This document shows positions 23,183 through 34,824 of a DNA stretch of 64,000 nucleotides, piece after piece. Numbering within the stretch: the first letter of the stretch is position 1; each line of letters starts with the position of its first letter. The notes under the pieces were generated by a model. It was not told where the DNA came from. It made no database searches and saw nothing but the letters and a program-made list of their open reading frames with translations. The position numbers were made by a program, and so were the translations under genes. Origin of the DNA: Spirodela intermedia (Eukaryota; Streptophyta; Magnoliopsida; Alismatales; Araceae); contig LR746272.1 of the NCBI GenBank assembly GCA_902729315.2, forward strand, positions 13,220,327 through 13,284,326, read 5' to 3'.

Positions 23183-25666
23183 ATGGCTGCTCGTCCCCGG
23201 GCGGCGTCGTATATCCTCCGTCTCCTCGCCAGCGCCTTCCCCTTCATCGTCTTCCTCCTCCCCCGGTCCTGCCACTGCAGCACACTGAGATCGCTTGTCC
23301 AACCGGGGTTCTCCGCTGCCCAGATCTACTGGATCGACAGCAAGGGCCTCTTCCTTGTCTCCAACAACTCCGCCTTCGCGTTCGGATTCAGACCTTTTGA
23401 CGAAGTCACTTCTTTTATCCTCGCCATCGTCCACCAGCCATCCTCTAGGATCGTCTGGACCGCCAATCTGGGCACCCCCGTATCCAGCACCGACAAATTT
23501 GTGTTCGGCTTAGACGGGAATGCAAACCTGGAATACGGTGGCCGGACCATCTGGTCTACGAACTCCGCCGCCAGGGGTGCCGACGCCATGGTTCTGCTAG
23601 ATTCGGGCAACTTGGTCATTCGGGCTAAGGACCGCGTAGTGTGGCAAAGCTTCGACCATCCCACCGACACCCTTCTCTCCAAACAGATATTCTCTGCGGG
23701 GATGAGGCTGACGAGCAAGCCCAATGACCACGGCTTGGTCCATTACCTCGACTTCGAAGGCGGCGACATGGTGCTCTGGGCCGACTTTTCTCCGCCGCAG
23801 CCTTACTGGAGAATGAGCAGGGAGCCGCGCCTCACCCATAACAATGCCAAACAGGAGTTTACGTCGGCAGTCCTCGTCGGGACATCGTGGAACATCTCCG
23901 ACAGGAATAATTCCCTAATCGGGCAGTTCCTCTGGTCGGGCACGGCGGACATCGACACCAACTCCACCGGGGCGTTGATCCTCGACGAGAAAGGCTTCAT
24001 CTCGTTAATCAATCTTGAAGGAAACGGCGCCGGCGGCAGACTAATCCCTCTGGACCCCTGCGCTGTGCCGGAGCGCTGTGGTCCGTACTCCATCTGCGAT
24101 AGCGAAACAGTGTGCCGGTGCCCCGCCGTGCTGAACATCAACCAGAACTGCGATCCCAACATCACTTCCTTCTGCGGTGATGGCTCCCCTGGTCCGTTTG
24201 TCCTTGAGAAAGTCGACAACGGCGTGGGATACTTCGCCACAGATTTCGTCGCGCCCACAGTTAATGGATCTAACATCAAGAGTTGCACAGTTGCGTGCCA
24301 TGGAAACTGCTCCTGCGTCGCTCTCATCTTCGACAACAGCTCGGGCAACTGCTTTCTATTCGACCGCATAGGGAGCCTGAGGCGGCTGCAAGGGGGACCA
24401 AACGGGGGAGGCTCCTCCATGTACATCAAGATCTCTCGCGACGGCGCAGGGAAGGGGAAGAACAGAGGAAGCTTGGGCCGTGTAATCGCCATCGTGCTCA
24501 TCGTCCTGGGGACGGTGGCCGTGATCGCGGGTCTGCTATGGACAGCAGTTCGCATCCAGCGGCGGAAGAAATCATCGGAGGCGCCTCTCGACGGCGGCGG
24601 CTCCGATGAGGAGGACAACTACTTGGAAAGCATCTCTGGGATGCCCGTACGATTTACCTACTCGGATCTCCGGCAGGCAACAGACGACTTCTTGGTGAAG
24701 CTCGGGAGCGGCGGCTTTGGAACGGTGTACCTCGGTAAGCTTCGAGATGGGTCCCGAGTGGCGGTGAAGAAGCTGGAGGGCGTACACCAGGGAACCAAGG
24801 AGTTCCGGGCGGAGGTCTCCATCATAGGCAGCATCCACCACATCCATCTGGTCAGACTCCGGGGCTTCTGCGCAGAGGGCAGCCACCGCCTCCTGGCCTA
24901 CGAGTACATGTCGAACGGATCCTTGGACAGGTGGATCTTCCGCAGGGACAAGGAAGGCCATCAGCTGGACTGGGAGAAGAGGTTCAACATCGCCCTGGGC
25001 ACGGCCAAAGGCCTGGCGTACCTGCACGAGGACTGCGAATCCAAGATTGTCCACTGCGACATTAAGCCGGAGAACGTCCTCCTGGACGACAATTTTGAGG
25101 CCAAGGTCTCCGATTTCGGGCTGGCGAAGATGATGACACGGGAGCAGAGCCATGTGTTCACAACACTGAGGGGCACGAGGGGGTACCTCGCGCCGGAGTG
25201 GATCACGAACTACGCCATCTCAGAGAAGAGCGACGTGTACAGCTTCGGAATGGTCCTGCTGGAGATCATTGGGGGCAGGAAGAACTTCGACCCGTCGGAG
25301 ACCTCGGAGAAGGCGCATTTCCCTTCCTACGCTTTCAAGATGATGGAGGAGGGGAAGCTGAGGGAGGTGCTCGACTCGACGCTGCTGTTGAGCGACAAGG
25401 ACGACAGCGTGGAGACAACTATCAAGGTGGCACTGTGGTGCATCCAGGAGGACATGACGCTCAGACCGTCCATGGCTAAGGTCGTGCAGATGCTTGAGGG
25501 TCTGACGGACGTTCCTCAGCCCCCGACGTCCTCCCAGATGGGCTTCCGGCTCTATGCAAATCTCATCAAAACCATGAGCGAAGAGGGCTCTTCTGCCGCG
25601 TCGGGCCCGTCGGACTGGAACAGTGAAGCCTTGCTTTCGGCGGTGCGGCTGTCCGGACCCAGATAG
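23183..25666 (+). CDS. SD2-5: G-type lectin S-receptor-like kinase, SD2-5 type
   Basis: Plasma-membrane receptor kinase, 827 residues, intronless as usual for this subgroup. The start at 23183 is followed by a hydrophobic signal peptide (to about residue 32). Then come a bulb-type (B-)lectin domain (about 45-160; IVWTANLGTPV and VWQSFDHPTDTLL), an EGF-like Cys-rich segment from residue 291 (DPCAVPERCGPYSICD), a PAN/apple-like Cys cluster (about 345-405), a transmembrane helix (434-456) and a cytoplasmic Ser/Thr kinase. Kinase landmarks: GSGGFGTVYLG loop, K529 in VAVKK, HCD at 624-626 (a non-RD kinase), DFG at 644-646, and GTRGYLAPEW. All catalytic residues are present, so it should be active. 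The frame is open for 137 codons upstream, but no signal peptide would follow an earlier start. The ligand is unknown. Confidence 0.95.
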   Translation: MAARPRAASYILRLLASAFPFIVFLLPRSCHCSTLRSLVQPGFSAAQIYWIDSKGLFLVSNNSAFAFGFRPFDEVTSFILAIVHQPSSRIVWTANLGTPVSSTDKFVFGLDGNANLEYGGRTIWSTNSAARGADAMVLLDSGNLVIRAKDRVVWQSFDHPTDTLLSKQIFSAGMRLTSKPNDHGLVHYLDFEGGDMVLWADFSPPQPYWRMSREPRLTHNNAKQEFTSAVLVGTSWNISDRNNSLIGQFLWSGTADIDTNSTGALILDEKGFISLINLEGNGAGGRLIPLDPCAVPERCGPYSICDSETVCRCPAVLNINQNCDPNITSFCGDGSPGPFVLEKVDNGVGYFATDFVAPTVNGSNIKSCTVACHGNCSCVALIFDNSSGNCFLFDRIGSLRRLQGGPNGGGSSMYIKISRDGAGKGKNRGSLGRVIAIVLIVLGTVAVIAGLLWTAVRIQRRKKSSEAPLDGGGSDEEDNYLESISGMPVRFTYSDLRQATDDFLVKLGSGGFGTVYLGKLRDGSRVAVKKLEGVHQGTKEFRAEVSIIGSIHHIHLVRLRGFCAEGSHRLLAYEYMSNGSLDRWIFRRDKEGHQLDWEKRFNIALGTAKGLAYLHEDCESKIVHCDIKPENVLLDDNFEAKVSDFGLAKMMTREQSHVFTTLRGTRGYLAPEWITNYAISEKSDVYSFGMVLLEIIGGRKNFDPSETSEKAHFPSYAFKMMEEGKLREVLDSTLLLSDKDDSVETTIKVALWCIQEDMTLRPSMAKVVQMLEGLTDVPQPPTSSQMGFRLYANLIKTMSEEGSSAASGPSDWNSEALLSAVRLSGPR

Positions 25667-26283
25667 CGAGAGGTGTTACGAGGTTGCTTCGTGGCACCTC
25701 CCATCCGGGGGGGCCGCCGACTTGCGGACGAGACCGCCGGAGCCGACGGCAACTTCTCTTGATCATCCGGTCGGGGTGGTTCCCCTCTTGCTGGATAGGA
25801 CTCAGAATTCCATTTAAATTCTCAGTTTTTTACTTTCGAAGGAATCGAATCATCATCGAGGACCTCCGCGGGTCTCCTGCCTGCCTGCGTCACTTGTTCT
25901 TCCGGGAATTGGGGGTGGGCTCTCTTTCTTGTCGAGCTCCGAGGCTGACACCAGCGGACACCTCCTCTCCTCCCACTTCCTCTCTCCTCTCGCAGCGCGA
26001 CGGGACTCGTTTCCGTTTATGGTGGACGAGTCCGAGACCGGGCGACGCTCTTCCTCGCCCCTCCCCGTACGACGCTCTTGACACACCCCTTACCACGGGG
26101 GTCGAGCCTCCTCCGGTGGCCGAGGCGATGCCAGGGTGTGTCTAGGAGAAGCGCGCGCCACTGCCGACGGATACTCAACGCTCCCCGCCGAGAGGCCGGG
26201 AAGGTTCACTCACGCTTATGTCTAGCACTGACTCAATAAGCGGGCCTTCTCTTCTACAAACTTGGACTTGCAAACCAGCTCCA

Positions 26284-26306
26284 AGCCCATATACTCCCAA
26301 TGGGCT
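26284..26306. promoter_or_regulatory. Inverted pair of TGGGCT (site II) elements, APX6 promoter
   Basis: AGCCCAT at 26284-26290 faces ATGGGCT at 26300-26306, about 120 bp before the APX6 start codon. TGGGCY 'site II' elements bind TCP factors and are typical of housekeeping and organelle-protein genes, which fits a plastid enzyme. Confidence 0.5.
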
Positions 26307-26425
26307 GAGCTCGGATTAAGTTCAGCCCGAGGTATTTTAGCTTAAACTTGCCCCCTCACCCCTGGTCAAGTCAACCGACCGTAGGCGGCCACTGGTTCCT
26401 CCGGCTTCCATTCCTCCTCCGGGGC

Positions 26426-29400
26426 ATGACGACCGCGACGACCACCGCCATCCCCAGCCGCCTTCCGTTCCCACGTTCAAGACGAACAGCGCTGCGGCAT
26501 CCAGGAGACCCACGGCCACGTTGCCCATTCAGACGCCGCTGGACGCCTACCGAGTGCCTGCGAGGGGAGCAAGTGCAGAACCCGTGCTCGTCCTCATCCT
26601 CCTCGGAAGGACACAGGGGCACAGGTGACGAAATCCCCTTTTCCCCCACTGGGTTCCTCTTCTCAATGGAAACAGCATATCTCCCACCCCCACCCCCCCA
26701 AACCCCCAGAAGAAGCTCCTTCCGTCTGCTCGACGAATAGCCATAAACATTCATGATACGGGCATCTATTAACCAATTCCTATGTCTTTCATCAGTAAAT
26801 TTTCTGCCTTTGCGTAGTGGATGCCGTCTCTACAGAAAATTCGCCTCCCTTGAGTTTTATTTATCCATACTGTGACTGCAGTGGGGAGCAGGTGCGCCTT
26901 CTACGGAAGAAGATTTTTCTTTCTTGCCACGGCTCCGTTGTTGCTCTCCAGAGAAGGCTCATCAGAATACTCCAATGCCAATTCTCTACAGTATGTTTCA
27001 TAATTTCCATTCCGCTTCCCATCTTCCCTCTGAGGCAGTGGCCTCCCAATCCATCAAATTCCTTGAACCCTGCGACATTAGTGAAGTCATGAACTCGAGC
27101 TCTGCTGTTCGATGTTCAGTTACCTCTCGGTTCCGCCATGCTACTTCAGTTTGACCGCATCCTTTCAAGTCATTTCATATATTAGTAAAGTACTAGATGG
27201 ATGTAAGTCACAAAAACTTTTAGAGATAAGATACCCAGTTGTTGCATGTTTCTAGACGAGAGCAACGTGACAATTACGTAGCAGCCAAGTGGGGTCAAGC
27301 AATGCTCTCAACAAGTGATATTGGCGAGCTTTTGCATGTGGCCACAAGGAGTGCTGGGCTAGATGAATGGCACAAACCAGGAGAAATCTTAATTCCTTTT
27401 CTTTTAAACTTCTGCACTTTGAGTACATGATGTTTGTTTCTCTTATTTGTTGTCAGCAGAGCAGTAGAACCTGATGAATCTTTACTTGTTCGAACTAAGT
27501 TAAGGAAAGTCCTTTCCAAGTCCAAAGCTCCTGGCGTACTTCGGTTGGCCTTCCATGATGCAGGGACATTTGACATGAATGATAACACAGGTGATTTTGG
27601 AGCTAGAACTAAAGAACGTTTCCTGTTTCTTACTTCTTTGTCTTCTCTACATTTCACGGTGTCAAGCACCATTGGGTAGTCTTTTAATGAATTATATGCT
27701 TCACTTTTCCTGGCAGGTGGAATGAATGGCTCGATTATTTTAGAACTTGATAGACCTGAAAATGCAGGTTTACGTAGATCTGTGAAGGTGTGTCTAATTT
27801 CATCCTCTCTTCCGTGCATATTTACGTATTCAAAAAATAATTGTGTAGTTGCCCAACATATATTATATATTATTGCTTTGTATCATGACAACACAGGTTT
27901 TTTGGTGGATAATTATATTCTATTATTTATCATTCTTCTTTTTTTGGTCTCCCCCTGTCTATTTATCCTCTTATTGACTCTCTACTTTGTTCGCTTTTCT
28001 CCTTAGATTTTGGAAAAAGCAAAGAGCGAATTGGATAAGGTTCAGAATGGTATGATTTTCCTATTCATTTTAATTCATGTGTTTCTGCATGTGATCATTC
28101 TTTCTCTTCTTGAGCTTTATCATGGGTTACATTGATGTCAGTGTCCTGGGCTGATTTGGTTGCCGTGGCTGGTGCTGAAGCCGTTTCATTATGTGGAGGT
28201 CCTGTCATTCCTGTTCAGTTAGGCAGGATGGATACAAGGTTAAATTTCACTTTATAAACATTGCACTATTTTTAAGAAAAAAAAGAAGATGAGGAATTAA
28301 ACACAGGGGTAATTGATCCCGGCTGTTTGATCAAATCGGTTGATGGCTCTTTATGGGAATTATCGGTAATTCCCCCTTGAATATCATATGAATTTGACTC
28401 TTCTGATACATAATTTTGTGTTTCTTGGAAGTTTACTTTCACAAGTAAAAAAAAAATCAAGCTGATGACCTGATCCTTCTTTCATTTCTTTATAATGACA
28501 GGTCGCACCCCTTTTCAAACGAATGGTTAATCGCATCTGAACCAACAATCCTCTAACTTTTGGATTTTCTATCATCCAGTATACCAGACCCCGAGGGAAA
28601 ACTTCCCCAAGAGACGCTAGGCGCTTTTGACTTAAAGAAGTGTTTCTTAGAGAAAGGCTTCTCGTGAGTATATATATTCTTATGCCATGGCATCGGTTTT
28701 TGTCTTCTTCTGCCTTTTCTCTTGTCTACGTTACCATACCTGTTTTGCGTAATCAGCTTAATTTAGGCGGATAAATCTGTGTTTATCAACATGCTACGAG
28801 CTTTTCCATTTCCCCCGATTCTCTGATGTACACTTGAAGCTTATGAAATCTTTCCTTGTGCGTAGACGGTGTTCCTGGGGACACTTAGATCAAAACTCCT
28901 GATGGGTAGGATCTGATTTGGTCCTCTGGTCATTCTAATACTAAAATAACAATCTAGAGTATTTTTGTATGCCGTAGAAGTAATGCACGTAAAGATAGTC
29001 CAAAGTCAGATCATGCTCTGCTTATGTGTTTTCATCAGGACTTCCCAAGTCTTTTATTGAAGTCAGATTATGTTTCATAGGCCACACGTTAAATTTGCTC
29101 AGAGTTTAAAAAATAATATTCATGTCATGAGAATTCCGATAATGATGGGTTTTGCAGTGTATCAGAGCTTGTGATTCGGCCATTGAGAACTCGTGATATT
29201 TTTGCAAATGTTCCATGTTGCTCTTATGTTTAGTATGTAGGCTGTTGGTTTCCTCTCCACTGTCGTCAGTGACCAAGTCCGCTTTGCTCAGTATGAATGG
29301 CAAAGCGCTTTGATTACTTCTCCGTTTCTGCTGGGGAACCCCAATCCCTGTGCCGTTTGTGATCTCTAGAATTCGCTGTTCCTGTGCCGTTTGAACCTGT

Positions 29401-30150
29401 CGTGTCAAGGAAAAAAATTTAAGAAAGCCGTTGATCCTTGTGGAAGTCGTCCCAAGGCTAAAGCGTAGAATATTACCGTTCGTAATTTGACTTTTTACGT
29501 CGGCTGTTATTTTAGAGAACTGGCGATGGCACGAGTTCGTCTCATGCTGCCGCGGGTTTTCTGTTGCTTCGTCTGGCGTTGCGTCCATCATTCTACAGCT
29601 TCTGTATAAACGAGAGGTTCAAAATTGCAGAACGCAAGAACTGGTCATACTGTCCGGAGCGCATACGCTGGGAGGAAAAGGCTTTGGGAGCCCAATCGTC
29701 TTTGACAACACCTACTACAAGATACTCTTGGAGAGACCGTGGGTGTCCTCCGGTGAGTAGCCAGATGCCCGTCTGTGCAAATTGGACGTGATAATTCTCC
29801 TTGTGGGTTCCCATTTGGCGTCATTGCCTTGGACCGACGTCCGCGGCCTGCGATTAATGCTAGTCGGATCTTTCAGTTGCAGGCTCAGGCCCTTCTATGT
29901 CGAGCATGATCGGGCTCCCATCGGACCATGCGCTCGTGGAGGACGCCGAATGTCTGAGGTCCTTACCGACGACGTTGGTCTCTCTTTCATTGCCGGCGCA
30001 TTGCACCGTGGGGCTTGATGTCTGATGCGCCTTCCTTGCTTCTGCAGGTGGATCACGATCTACGCAGCTGATGAGAGGAGGTTCTTTGAAGATTTCAAGA
30101 GGGCGTATGTGAAGCTCGTCAACACCGGCGCGTCCTGGAGAGATGCCTAG
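26426..30150 (+). CDS. APX6: Ascorbate peroxidase-related protein, chloroplastic (APX6/APX-R)
   Basis: Class I haem peroxidase related to ascorbate peroxidase, expected to reduce hydrogen peroxide in plastids. Eleven exons: 26426-26624, 26882-26990, 27256-27314, 27462-27590, 27717-27787, 28007-28049, 28142-28238, 28580-28663, 29631-29752, 29883-29958, 30048-30150; phases sum to 363 residues. The Ser/Arg-rich N-terminus (MTTATTTAIPSRL...) looks like a transit peptide. Distal haem site R150 and H154 in LRLAFHDAGTF; proximal H275 in LSGAHTLGGKGFG. MNGSIILELDRPEN, VSWADLVAVAGAEAVS and GLPSDHALVEDAECLRW identify the APX6/APX-R group over cytosolic APX. Junctions of exons 1-4 are the least certain: exon 4 uses an unusual GAG acceptor chosen for phase, and the sequence upstream of VEPDESLL is poorly conserved. 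Confidence 0.88.
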
Positions 30151-30231
30151 AAGACGTCTTGCTTTAAGCCCCCCTTCTTCTGCTGTGGGAGCTATAGCCG
30201 ACGTCTCAGATGCAGATTTCGCGTTTCTTGA

Positions 30232-30274
<43 letters not shown>

Positions 30275-30292
30275 GGGAGAGGGAGAGAGAGA
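30232..30292. repeat. Compound (GA)n-(GACA)5 microsatellite
   Basis: GA repeats are followed by five GACA units (about 30252-30272) and more GA, just 3' of the APX6 stop. Confidence 0.95.
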
Positions 30293-30884
30293 ACGGGTGG
30301 AAGTTTTTATGGACAAAATACGATCGGGGAAACGAAACGGAACACCCAATGGGTCCCGCTAGGACCGCATGGTGGTCGTAGATGCACTCTAGACGGCGGC
30401 GAGCTCCTCCCGTCGTCGCCTCGGACGTTATCTCGCGATGTACTGCGGGCCATATGCTCAAATGAAGATGAATTTCCGCAGTCAGGAGGGAGCGAAGATC
30501 CATCCGCAGTACAGTGTGCTGGGCATTGTTTTTGCTCCAGTTTCAGAGCGCGTAAACGTCTGGCAGGCCAGAGGGATCGCCTTCATTTTTGAGGCGGAGG
30601 CGGTAATGTGACGTATACCGACGGAGAGCGAGAGGGAGCAGGAGAAGCAAAGGATGGTTGGGAAGTGGGGCCCGGAGGGGAATGAGGGTGAGGGAAGGGG
30701 AGCCTCGGAGCAGCGGCGCCTCTCCGACATGTCCATGGATGCGGAGCTGGGAGTTGTCTGAGCGCGTGCATGGGTTCAGGGGAGTCGCTGAGTGGAGCGT
30801 CGAGAGGCATCCGTCAGATAGGCCAAGGAGATTTTCTCGCGGACAAGACCACCAGATTTCGTGCTTCCGAAGGGTCTCACAGAG

Positions 30885-30887
<3 letters not shown>

Positions 30888-30921
<34 letters not shown>
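30888..30921. repeat. (GA)n microsatellite
   Basis: About 34 bp of GA in the APX6/EBF spacer. Confidence 0.93.
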
Positions 30922-31005
30922 CGGCTAAATAATTCTCGCAGGGAAGAACAGTTTCACTAGATGATCCCGCGGCGCACGGAGACCGAGGGAAAGAGTTTAT
31001 CGAAC

Positions 31006-31509
31006 AAAAAGAGGTACATGAGAAGAGAAAGACGACCGGAGAAGGCCTTCCGTCGCCTCACACAGAAGGCCGAGCATCATCACTCGCCCCCGGCAACGGC
31101 GGCCAACCGAGACACAACCCACCCCAGCCACACACAGACAGAAGGATGGCGCGGCCAAAAACAGCAGGCTTGTCCAAAAATCGGGGTGGGTCGCCGACCC
31201 CGAGTAGGGAGAGCCAAGCCGCACGTCACAAGTCGCTGCCACCCGTCCCGTCTGTGCAGACGTCGGAGCAAATATACGCTCGCTGCGGAGAAATGAACTA
31301 AACCCGGAGCACCGGGGCCGTCCTCGAAAACCGCAGCTGCAATGGCCGTCGAGAAAACAAAGCCTCCGACTAAACGGGGGCCAAAAACAGGGCGGAACCC
31401 TGAAAAAGAACTCGAGGCCATGGCTGCGGCCCGCGGAGGCACCAGCACCCCAACACGACCCGAAGAGGGGAAAAAAGGAAAAGTAGACGGAACCACGACC
31501 GGCGAAAAA
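31006..31509 (-). promoter_or_regulatory. U-rich tracts in EBF 3' flank (candidate EPU-like elements)
   Basis: The sense (minus) strand has U5 or U6 runs at 31505-31509, 31471-31476, 31403-31407, 31383-31387, 31176-31180, 31157-31161 and 31006-31010, all within 600 nt of the EBF stop. In Arabidopsis, poly-U motifs in the EBF1/EBF2 3' UTRs mediate EIN2-dependent translational repression. Whether all runs fall inside the transcript is not known. Confidence 0.4.
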
Positions 31510-31601
31510 CCAACCGGTACGGGAGCCGGCCGGTGAACGAGCGCCGCCGTCTCGAGGTAGCCCGCAGCTGTAGAGTAGAGGAACACCCCCGGGTTCGTCG
31601 A

Positions 31602-34029
31602 TCAGGAGAGGATGTCGCACTGCGGCATCTTCTTCTGAAGCGAGGCGATGGCGTGGGTGCTGATCGAGTTGCACAGCTGGAGATTGAGCCCGGCCAGCAT
31701 GTGACCTAGCTTGTTGAGGTGTTGTAGACTCCCCGACGAAATCTTGGAGCAGCCTGACAAGGAAAGGACCTGCAGGCCAAGGACGCCCACCGCAGACGCC
31801 AAGGCGGCAACTCCGTCGTCGCTGATGGCACATTTTGACACGTCGAGGTTCTCCAGCACCATGCAGTAGTCAGCGACGGCCAGCAAGGTTTCGTCGGTGA
31901 CCTTCCGGCAGCCCTCGAGACTGAGGGTCTGAAGAGTCCCTCCGTGCTGCTTGACGAGGGCGAAGGCCGCCGCATCCGTCACGTTGATGCATCCGCTGAG
32001 AGAGACCTTAAGGAGGCCCAAATCACAGCCCTCGACCACGGGGAGGAGCCCGGCATCGGTCACTGCAACAAGCCCACTCAGGCTGATATGCTGCAAGCGC
32101 GGACAAAGCTTCCCCACCAGCGCTAGGCTGGAGTCGCCGAACCCCGGGCAGTGGCAAATCCTCAGTGACCGCAGGGACAAGCAGGAGCGGATGGAGACCA
32201 GGGAAGAGTCGGCGACATCTTTAACTCCCATGCAGCTGGTGAGCTCTAGCGACCTCAGCTTCGCCTGACAATTAAGGAGGGCACCGAGAATCCCGACCAG
32301 GGTGATCCGGTTGCATTCCTCGAGCTGAAGGGCCTCCAGAGAGCCCGCAGCCGAGACAAAGGCGTTCAGGCCGGCGTCCGACAGGTAGATGCACCTCCGA
32401 AGATGCAGCTTCTTCAGCATCGGGCAGCCCTCCGCAACCGCTTTCAGGCCGACATCGGTCACCCCACAAGATGTAACAGTGAACGATCTCAGCTTCTGCA
32501 ATCCGCGCCCGCTGCCCATGACCCAGAAGCCCCTTTCGCTGATGAGGGGCAGACCGGTAAAAACAAGGTCACTAATCTCCTTGCCGTAGTACCCGATGAC
32601 AGCGAGAGATGCATCGGTTATGTTGACATGCTGAAGTTTCATCTTCTGCAGAGACGTGGAGGTAGATGAGACCAGGCTTGCGACTCCCTGGTCTGCCACG
32701 AGGCCCAGATCCACAATAGAAACAGATTTCAGAAGCTGACAACACCGGCCGATAGACTGAAGACCCTCATTCCCGATCTTCGGACATGATTCAATTACCA
32801 GGGAAGACAACTTTGGGCACTTGTTTGCGATGGCAATGAGGCCCTTGTCCGAGATCGAGGTGCATCTGCAGAGATCCAGCTTCTCTAAAAGAGGGCAGTG
32901 GTCAGCAATTTGAGCCAGCCCCTCGTCAGTGATGGAGGGAGAGTTCCACAATGACAGGACCCTGAGGGAAGGAGAACCGCGGGCAACCGCACCAAGACCA
33001 ATATCTGTCACCGGCCTGCTCGCGTTGCACCCACGGATCAAGAGCTCACTAATCCCACCTCTGCATGTGGTTCCGACGGCCATGGCAAGTAATCTAACAT
33101 CAGTTGCTTCTTTACCCTCCAAGCACCGGCTGTGGAACATCTCATCGTCCTCGGACAAGTCAAGATCTTCATCATGCTCCTGATATACGACGCTCTCGTT
33201 TAGGTCGGGCAGAAGGTTCTTCTGCAGCTTGCAGGCGACCGAGGGAGGGATATCGGAGCTGCGAATGGTGCTCAAGAGCATGAGCCACCGTTTGGAGACG
33301 CACGCCGATAGGCTCCTCTCACGTTTATCCTCCACACGCCGGAGGATTTCGAAGAGGCACTCGTCAGGAAGGGAATCGATAGAGACCTCCTCGCTCTGGC
33401 TCCCCGAATTTCCCCATCCTTCCGGAGAGAAAGACGAAGGGCTAGGACGAGCCCTCTTGTGAGGAGGGAAGTAGACACCAGCGTGAGCAAGAGACACGCA
33501 GCGACTCGAATCCATGAGGCTAGAGAAGAGCCGTCTCCCGTGGCGGATGTCATCTTTCCCTGTGAGGCAGAAAATTATATGGGTCCAAGTCAGCTAGAGT
33601 TGCATGCGCACATCTTCGGAAGCTATCCATCATCTCGACATATGAAGATGAATCAGAATTATAACGAAAAAAGAAGAAAACCACGGAATCCAACCAGGCA
33701 TCAAACCGCACGGTAGATCGATCAAGACGAAGATAAAACGCGCGGGAATCCGGTTCATCGGGAAGCTTCAACAACAACCAAGCTACAAGAAACCAGACAG
33801 ATCTCGACAACCCCCCATCACCACCAGTTTGGGAGGAGGGAGGAGGGCGCAGACTTTGGGATGGGGAAGAAAGTCTCTAGGATCGGATTTAGAAGGAAGA
33901 AGATCGCCAAACCGAGGGAGAAAAAGAAAAGAACGAAGATGTGGGGAAGCCCGAAGATCAGAGACGAATCAATCAGATCCGGAGGGAGAGGTACGGTGCC
34001 TCACCTCCACAGTTGACGAGCGCCGACAT
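31602..34029 (-). CDS. EBF1: EIN3-binding F-box protein (EBF1/EBF2)
   Basis: Substrate receptor of an SCF ubiquitin ligase that targets EIN3/EIL transcription factors for degradation, restraining ethylene responses in the nucleus. There are two exons on the minus strand: 34029-34005 (25 nt, MSALVNCGG) and 33553-31602, giving 658 residues, near the family's ~630. The tiny first coding exon is supported by a GTGAG donor, a CTTTCCCTGTGAGG-side acceptor on the opposite strand, correct phase and the match to the conserved MPALVN start. An F-box is at about 67-107 (SIDSLPDECLFEIL, SLSACVSKRWL). Then come about 18 AMN1-type leucine-rich repeats with LxxCxxITDxGL periodicity to the C-terminus (QKKMPQCDIL). 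It is complete and without odd residues that I can see. EBF1 and EBF2 cannot be told apart here; the symbol is nominal. Confidence 0.95.
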
Positions 34030-34442
34030 GCTGCCTGCCGCGAACCCACAACCACCCGCGGGGAGGAGAAGCGGAGGGTTAAGGGGGAGACGGTGAATTG
34101 AAGCAGCAACAACAGCAGCGGCAGGCAGCACCCAGTACCGGGGTGCATCGACAGAAGCGCCGAGCGTCGAGAGCGTCCGCGGCGTCGGCGGACGGCGCCG
34201 CAGATGAGAAGGCGAGAGGAGGGAGGAGGAGGAGGGAGAGGAGGGAACAGGCGATCTTGTACCTCGTCTCCGGTGGGGGCCGTGCTTTCTCCTTTTACGC
34301 CCGCGAGCCAGGCCCTTCACCCGCGTCGCTGTCGACGTCATTTAAGGGAAAAAGATTCCGGCGATATACTGAGAGAGGCGACGGGGGGACCTTCATTGGG
34401 CCACCCAACGGGCGTGAGCTGGGGGGGGGCTGCTTCAGGTCC

Positions 34443-34450
34443 ATGAACCT
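34443..34450 (+). promoter_or_regulatory. EIN3-binding-site-like octamer upstream of EBF
   Basis: ATGAACCT fits the EIN3/EIL consensus AYGWAYCT, about 415 bp upstream of the EBF start codon. EBF genes are direct EIN3 targets in Arabidopsis. A single short match can occur by chance. Confidence 0.3.
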
Positions 34451-34682
34451 GTCCCATTCCGTCCTCCCCCCCCCCAGACGCTATCTTTCTGCCGTCGCGG
34501 CCTTCCCATTAAAAAAGACAAAAAACAAAAATATGAGGAGGCCGCAGCCCCACGCCCGAGACGACGAGGCTGCACATACGCCGCATCCGGACCCGATTCC
34601 ACGGTCGTCGGATCGGATCAAGATCGGTTAAGAGGAGAGATCTGGGCCGGTCGACCTCAAGGATCTCGAAAGTTTTGAATTT

Positions 34683-34701
34683 CCCCCCCCCCCCCCCCCC
34701 C
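34683..34701. repeat. Poly-C run (19 bp)
   Basis: 19 consecutive C on the plus strand (poly-G in EBF sense), upstream of EBF. It may be subject to sequencing length error. Confidence 0.9.
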
Positions 34702-34781
34702 GCGACCTTTCCGTGGAACTCCGCCGGTCTTCCTTGACCGCGCCCACCCCACCCCATAATGGCGGCCCGAGGAGGGAGAAG

Positions 34782-34784
<3 letters not shown>

Positions 34785-34822
<38 letters not shown>
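34785..34822. repeat. (CT)n microsatellite upstream of EBF
   Basis: 38 bp, reading GA on the EBF sense strand, about 0.76 kb before its start codon. Confidence 0.95.

Positions 34823-34824
<2 letters not shown>

Larger units (their letters stand above)
30151..31601. other. Convergent intergenic region APX6 / EBF
   Basis: It holds the 3' flanks of two genes pointing at each other and two GA microsatellites. No further gene is supported. The part nearest 31601 is the EBF 3' UTR and carries seven A5-A6 runs (U-runs in the EBF transcript). Confidence 0.6.

Noticed and set aside
30997-31833. 278-codon minus-strand frame overlapping the end of EBF
   Set aside because: It is in a different frame from EBF and is only the shadow of the EBF 3' end plus GC-rich 3' flank.
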